Origin: JAATFY01 sp049276515
GTDB taxonomy: Bacteria; Pseudomonadota; Alphaproteobacteria; UBA9219
DNA: 8,249 bases
Assembly (NCBI GenBank): GCA_049276515.1
Contig: JBASWO010000185.1
Location: 1-8,249, forward strand
Reading direction: 5' to 3'
Each line of letters begins with the position of its first letter. The stretch's first letter is position 1. Made by a program: the position numbers and the translations under genes. This document shows, one piece after another, positions 5,708-8,249 of the stretch. The notes under the pieces are model-generated. The model made no database searches and was not told the DNA's origin. It worked only from the letters and a program-made list of their open reading frames with translations.

Positions 5708-6493
5708 TTAGGCGCTTGCTGCAGCCTTTGGCTCTTCAGCAACAACCTTTGTTTCCGTTTCCGGTACTTCAGCTGCTTCACCTACATCTTTACCGCCAGC
5801 CATCAATTCAGCTTGCAGACCGTCAAGAACGGCTTGTGATGTCATTTCGCAGTACAGGTCAATAGCGCGTGATGCGTCATCGTTACCAGGAACTGGGTAT
5901 GTGATGTTGGTTGGATCAGAATTGCTATCTACGATAGCAACGACAGGGATACCAAGCTTGGTTGCTTCTGCGATCGCAATATCTTCTTTGATCGTATCAA
6001 CAACAAAAATGATATCTGGCAGACCGCCCATATCTTTAATGCCACCTAAAGCACGCTCCAGTTTGTCGCGATCACGCGTCATCTGTAGCATTTCTTTCTT
6101 GGTGAATTTCTTACCTTCGCCTTCCAACTTTTCGTTCAGCTCGCGCAGACGTTTGATGGATTGCGAAATCGTTTTCCAGTTGGTCAACATACCGCCGAGC
6201 CAACGATGATTGACGTAATATTGACCGCAACGCTTAGCAGCATCAGCAATACGTTCTTGAGCTTGGCGCTTCGTGCCAACGAACAAAATACGGCCGCCTT
6301 GAGCAGCAACATCACGAATGGATTGCAGCGCGCGCTGCATCAGAGGAACAGTTTGCTCCAAATCAATGATGTGCACATTGTTGCGCACGCCAAAGAGATA
6401 GTTTTGCATTTTTGGGTTCCAACGGCGGGTGTTATGGCCGAAGTGAACGCCGGCTTCAAACAATAGCCGTAGGGTAACGACAGGCATCGTCAT
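5708..6493 (-). CDS. rpsB: 30S ribosomal protein S2
   Basis: Structural protein of the small ribosomal subunit, needed late in 30S assembly and for S1 binding. The 261-residue product has the conserved EAGVHFGHNTRRWNPKM (13-29), LFVGTKRQAQ (70-79), the NHRWLGGMLTNWKT segment (95-108), GGIKDMGGLPD (150-160), IVDSNSDP (187-194) and PGNDDASRAI (202-211). An Ala/Glu-rich tail from about residue 232 is a feature often seen in alphaproteobacterial S2. I place the start at ATG 6493 because AAGGA stands seven bases upstream. ATG 6487, two codons in, would give the shorter MPVVTLR start. An upstream GTG at 6538 would add 15 unconserved residues and would place the palindrome in the coding region. It opens the rpsB-tsf unit after a 216-base leader. 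Confidence 0.98.
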   Translation of the reverse strand: MTMPVVTLRLLFEAGVHFGHNTRRWNPKMQNYLFGVRNNVHIIDLEQTVPLMQRALQSIRDVAAQGGRILFVGTKRQAQERIADAAKRCGQYYVNHRWLGGMLTNWKTISQSIKRLRELNEKLEGEGKKFTKKEMLQMTRDRDKLERALGGIKDMGGLPDIIFVVDTIKEDIAIAEATKLGIPVVAIVDSNSDPTNITYPVPGNDDASRAIDLYCEMTSQAVLDGLQAELMAGGKDVGEAAEVPETETKVVAEEPKAAASA

Positions 6494-6527
6494 GGTCTTT
6501 TCCTTTTCCGGTTGATCCGCCGCGCAT
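6456..6527 (-). CDS. Possible 23-codon upstream ORF overlapping the rpsB start
   Basis: ATG at 6527 opens a 23-codon frame (beginning MRGGSTG) that ends at TGA 6456-6458, running out of frame 38 bases into rpsB. It has a better Shine-Dalgarno sequence than most genes here: AGGTGA (6535-6540), seven bases upstream. That sequence forms one arm of a perfect palindrome, so it could be hidden or exposed by RNA folding. The peptide has no recognisable features. It may be a regulatory upstream ORF, or chance. Confidence 0.2.
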   Translation of the reverse strand: MRGGSTGKGKDHDDACRYPTAIV

Positions 6528-6709
6528 GTGAGAGTCACCTAAGGTGACACCGGATGGCATAAACACAGGATTGACTGTGAAAGCCGCATACGCGTGAGTT
6601 TTTTAAATACCTTCAGAAACCACTTCTGAAAGCGGGTGTTTTGTAACCTAAGAAGCCATTGAAAAGCAAGGCTTTAAAGCCATTCCAAACCCTTGAATCC
6701 ACTCACACT
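6494..6709 (-). promoter_or_regulatory. rpsB leader and promoter region
   Basis: This 216-base gap separates the cytochrome gene from rpsB. In the minus-strand RNA sense it holds dyads TTCAGAA/TTCTGAA (6612-6618 with 6624-6630), CACAG/CTGTG (6564-6568 with 6575-6579), and the perfect GTCACCT-A-AGGTGAC palindrome (6534-6548), about 41 bases before the rpsB start. A weak promoter can be drawn as TTGCTT (6664-6669), an 18-base spacer and TACAAA (6640-6645). S2 autoregulates through its mRNA leader in other bacteria; a similar role here is an inference. AATGGCTT occurs twice on the minus strand, 24 bases apart (6653-6660 and 6677-6684). Confidence 0.4.
6662..6695 (-). terminator. Weak candidate terminator of the cytochrome c gene
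   Basis: On the minus strand CAAGG (6691-6695) pairs with CCTTG (6667-6671), and TTT with AAA inside them after one mismatch, giving a short imperfect stem followed by CTTTTC. It begins about 15 bases after the cytochrome stop codon, a suitable place. The stem is weak and overlaps the palindrome GGCTTTAAAGCC (6670-6681), so the assignment is tentative. The same DNA also contains the possible rpsB -35 element. Confidence 0.3.
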
Positions 6710-7111
6710 TTACTGGTGATGATCGAGGGGTTTAGCCAAGGGGACAGAAAGTCCCTTGAGGTAAGCAATAATATCAGCGCGGTCTTTGGCAACAGGAACT
6801 TTAAGATACATCGTTGTGCCAGGTAAAACATTGGGAGGATCTGCCAAATAGGCATCAAGGGTTTCCTTATTCCAAACCAACTTGCTATCGCGCATCGCGG
6901 GTGAATAAGCGAAGTATGACACAGAGCCCGCCTTGCGCCCCAGTACACCGTGCATCAAGGGACCATTTTTATTTACATTGCTGGCATGACATACGCTGCA
7001 GCGCGCAGAAAAGAGAAGTGCGCCACGCGCCGATTCACCCACAATCTCTTCTGCATGTGCGGATGAGACCATGATGAGCAAAGCAAAAAGAGCAAGGCTG
7101 ATTCGCCGCAT
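6710..7111 (-). CDS. Exported class I cytochrome c
   Basis: Small electron carrier of the periplasm. The 133-residue precursor has a clear Sec signal peptide (Arg2-Arg3, a hydrophobic core to about residue 17, and AHA before a likely cut after Ala20). The mature part has one haem-binding CSVCH (38-42) with His42 as proximal ligand, GPLMHGVLGRKAGSV (50-64) and FAYSPAM (67-73), as in mitochondrial-type and c2-type cytochromes, and LPGTTM (96-101) supplying the distal Met101. The C-terminal helix RADIIAYLKGLS (111-122) is typical. The start is ATG 7111; an in-frame GTG at 7117 adds only two residues. The 100 bases before it, up to the upstream gene's stop, have no clear promoter. Its exact redox partner cannot be told from this window; a donor to a terminal oxidase is an inference. 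It is not functionally tied to rpsB. Confidence 0.93.
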   Translation of the reverse strand: MRRISLALFALLIMVSSAHAEEIVGESARGALLFSARCSVCHASNVNKNGPLMHGVLGRKAGSVSYFAYSPAMRDSKLVWNKETLDAYLADPPNVLPGTTMYLKVPVAKDRADIIAYLKGLSVPLAKPLDHHQ

Positions 7112-7211
7112 ACGCACATCCGTAACTACTTATTGGATCCCACAAAATACGGGAGGATTGTTAAGATATCGTCACCATTAAATCAACTGAACGATTCTAA
7201 AAAACAGAATT

Positions 7212-8249
7212 CTATTCAATGATTTTCGATTCAAAATTAGATAAAATTAAGGCATTCGGATGTTGGCGTTTATTTTGGCCCATGAATTTGGGAGGAAATA
7301 GAACGGACCCATTGCCTTCTAAATATTGTTTCAGTTCCGCACAGGTTTTTTCGATTGTTCCAGCCCAATCTTTTGGCTTTTGGCAACGGAAAAGCCGCGT
7401 CTTGGGGAACCAGATGCTATCTTCACGCTCAATCAGCCAACGCCAGTCAGGATTAAAGGCTAAAAGAGTCCAGGTAGGCTTTCCCATAGCCCCTGCAAGG
7501 CAGGTTGGCGCTGAACAAACAGTGATAAGGAGGTCGATTTCTTCAAGGGCAGCTGCGGTATCAGCAAAATCTTTGATATAGGGAGATGCATCAAATACGC
7601 CGGTATTTTTAATCAATTTCTGCTCGTCTCCACGTTGCAGAGATATCAAATGTGGCCCGGCCAGGTTGATAAGAGGTTTCAGCTCATCAAACGGAATGGA
7701 ACGGTTGTGATTATTTTGATTGAGAGGATTACCGCTCCAAGCCAAACCAATACGTGGGTGTGGAATAGAAGCTAATTTTTCTTTCCAAAAAGGCACAAGT
7801 TTAGGGTCAGCCTTTAAATAAGGCACGCATTCACTCAACGCATCAAAGGGGCCGAGAAGATGGGGTAGGTCCATATAAAAACATTTTGCCCTCGCATCCC
7901 TTGGCACCTGCTCACTGGCATTCTTTGGGAGCGATGCTTTTTCATGATCTGGCACTTGATAAACATGAAGGGGAAATTCGGGAAAATTAAAATGAATGAG
8001 GCGCAACAAATGATAAGGAATGCTCAGCGTGACTTTACCAACGCGTGATTGTAATGCGCGCACGTAGCGAATGAATTGCATGATGTCGCCAAAACCATAT
8101 TCACCGCAAGCGACCACATGAAGATTAGGATCCGTTTTGCCATCCCAATTCGGCAAAGCAATATCCACAATAGCGGGCTCAGCTTCCATCATCAGCTTCA
8201 TGCCTTCGTCGTAATCACCAATCATGAAATGGGCAAAAGCCTGACCAAA
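7212..8249 (-). CDS. TPR-linked GT9-like glycosyltransferase, partial (5' end outside window)
   Basis: The frame stays open to the window edge, so this is the C-terminal 345 residues of a longer protein; the in-frame ATG at 8225 is internal. The first residues, AHFMIGDYDEGMKL (6-19), look like the last TPR-type helix pair. A GT-B fold domain follows: VACGEYGFGDIMQFIRY (46-62) as the N-terminal phosphate/acceptor loop, IGLAWSGNPLNQNNHNRSIP (167-186), LISLQRGDEQ (201-210), KDFADTAAALEEIDLLITV (226-244), LAGAMGKPTWTLLAFNPDWR (251-270) and RLFRC (285-289). This matches ADP-heptose:LPS heptosyltransferase-like domains found behind TPR arrays. The motif usually reading Asp-Thr-Ala-x-x-His is CSAPTC here (245-250), so the usual Asp and His are absent. 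The tail of about 37 residues after 308 is not conserved. Sugar donor and acceptor are unknown; a role in surface glycan or protein glycosylation is inferred. A 100-base gap precedes the cytochrome gene. Confidence 0.8.
   Translation of the reverse strand, partial: FGQAFAHFMIGDYDEGMKLMMEAEPAIVDIALPNWDGKTDPNLHVVACGEYGFGDIMQFIRYVRALQSRVGKVTLSIPYHLLRLIHFNFPEFPLHVYQVPDHEKASLPKNASEQVPRDARAKCFYMDLPHLLGPFDALSECVPYLKADPKLVPFWKEKLASIPHPRIGLAWSGNPLNQNNHNRSIPFDELKPLINLAGPHLISLQRGDEQKLIKNTGVFDASPYIKDFADTAAALEEIDLLITVCSAPTCLAGAMGKPTWTLLAFNPDWRWLIEREDSIWFPKTRLFRCQKPKDWAGTIEKTCAELKQYLEGNGSVLFPPKFMGQNKRQHPNALILSNFESKIIE

Noticed and set aside
5298..5711. 137-codon plus-strand open frame opposite tsf and the rpsB-tsf gap
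   Set aside because: It is antisense to conserved EF-Ts sequence, with a composition typical of a shadow frame and no recognisable domain.
6494..6538. GTG at 6538 as the start of rpsB
   Set aside because: It would add 15 residues not seen in S2 proteins, while ATG 6493 has a well-spaced AAGGA and the usual N-terminus.
7195..7214. Terminator for the glycosyltransferase gene at the T-run after its stop
   Set aside because: The T residues lie in the loop of a weak 5-bp dyad and not after a GC-rich stem, so an intrinsic terminator is not supported.

Overview
The window looks like a chromosomal segment of an alphaproteobacterium of moderate G+C. The support is the gene order rpsB, tsf, pyrH, frr, uppS, cdsA, dxr, which is typical of that class, together with protein features such as an Ala/Glu-rich tail on ribosomal protein S2. 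I cannot name a genus. Nearly everything is on the minus strand, so the reading order runs from right to left.

Right end (8249 to 6710): the window opens inside a gene whose product looks like a TPR-linked, GT9-like (heptosyltransferase-fold) glycosyltransferase; its 5' end lies outside. It is followed by a small exported class I cytochrome c. A 216-base gap then holds the rpsB leader, with several small inverted repeats and a possible short upstream ORF.

Middle (6493 to 4715): rpsB (ribosomal protein S2) and tsf (EF-Ts) are separated by 72 bases containing a perfect 10-bp hairpin. In the usual arrangement pyrH follows tsf directly. Here a single plus-strand gene for an atypical receiver-domain protein (4247-4714) sits between them, and its stop codon abuts the tsf stop codon. 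A convincing intrinsic terminator for tsf lies inside the 3' end of this inserted gene. pyrH has its own candidate promoter with a perfect TATAAT, overlapped by an 8-bp dyad.

Left part (4013 to 122): pyrH, frr, uppS, cdsA and dxr are packed with gaps of 4 and 1 bases, one overlap, and another gap of 4 bases, which indicates one transcript. The genes cover pyrimidine nucleotide supply (UMP kinase), ribosome recycling, the undecaprenyl carrier lipid for cell-wall and surface polysaccharide, CDP-diacylglycerol for phospholipids, and the MEP isoprenoid pathway that feeds UppS. With rpsB and tsf the block ties translation capacity to envelope synthesis. The left 121 bases after dxr contain no supportable gene.

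The least ordinary parts are the antiparallel receiver gene that splits the conserved block, the terminator embedded in its coding sequence, the structured rpsB leader, and the altered nucleotide-sugar motif in the glycosyltransferase. I found no mobile element, CRISPR array, tRNA or rRNA.
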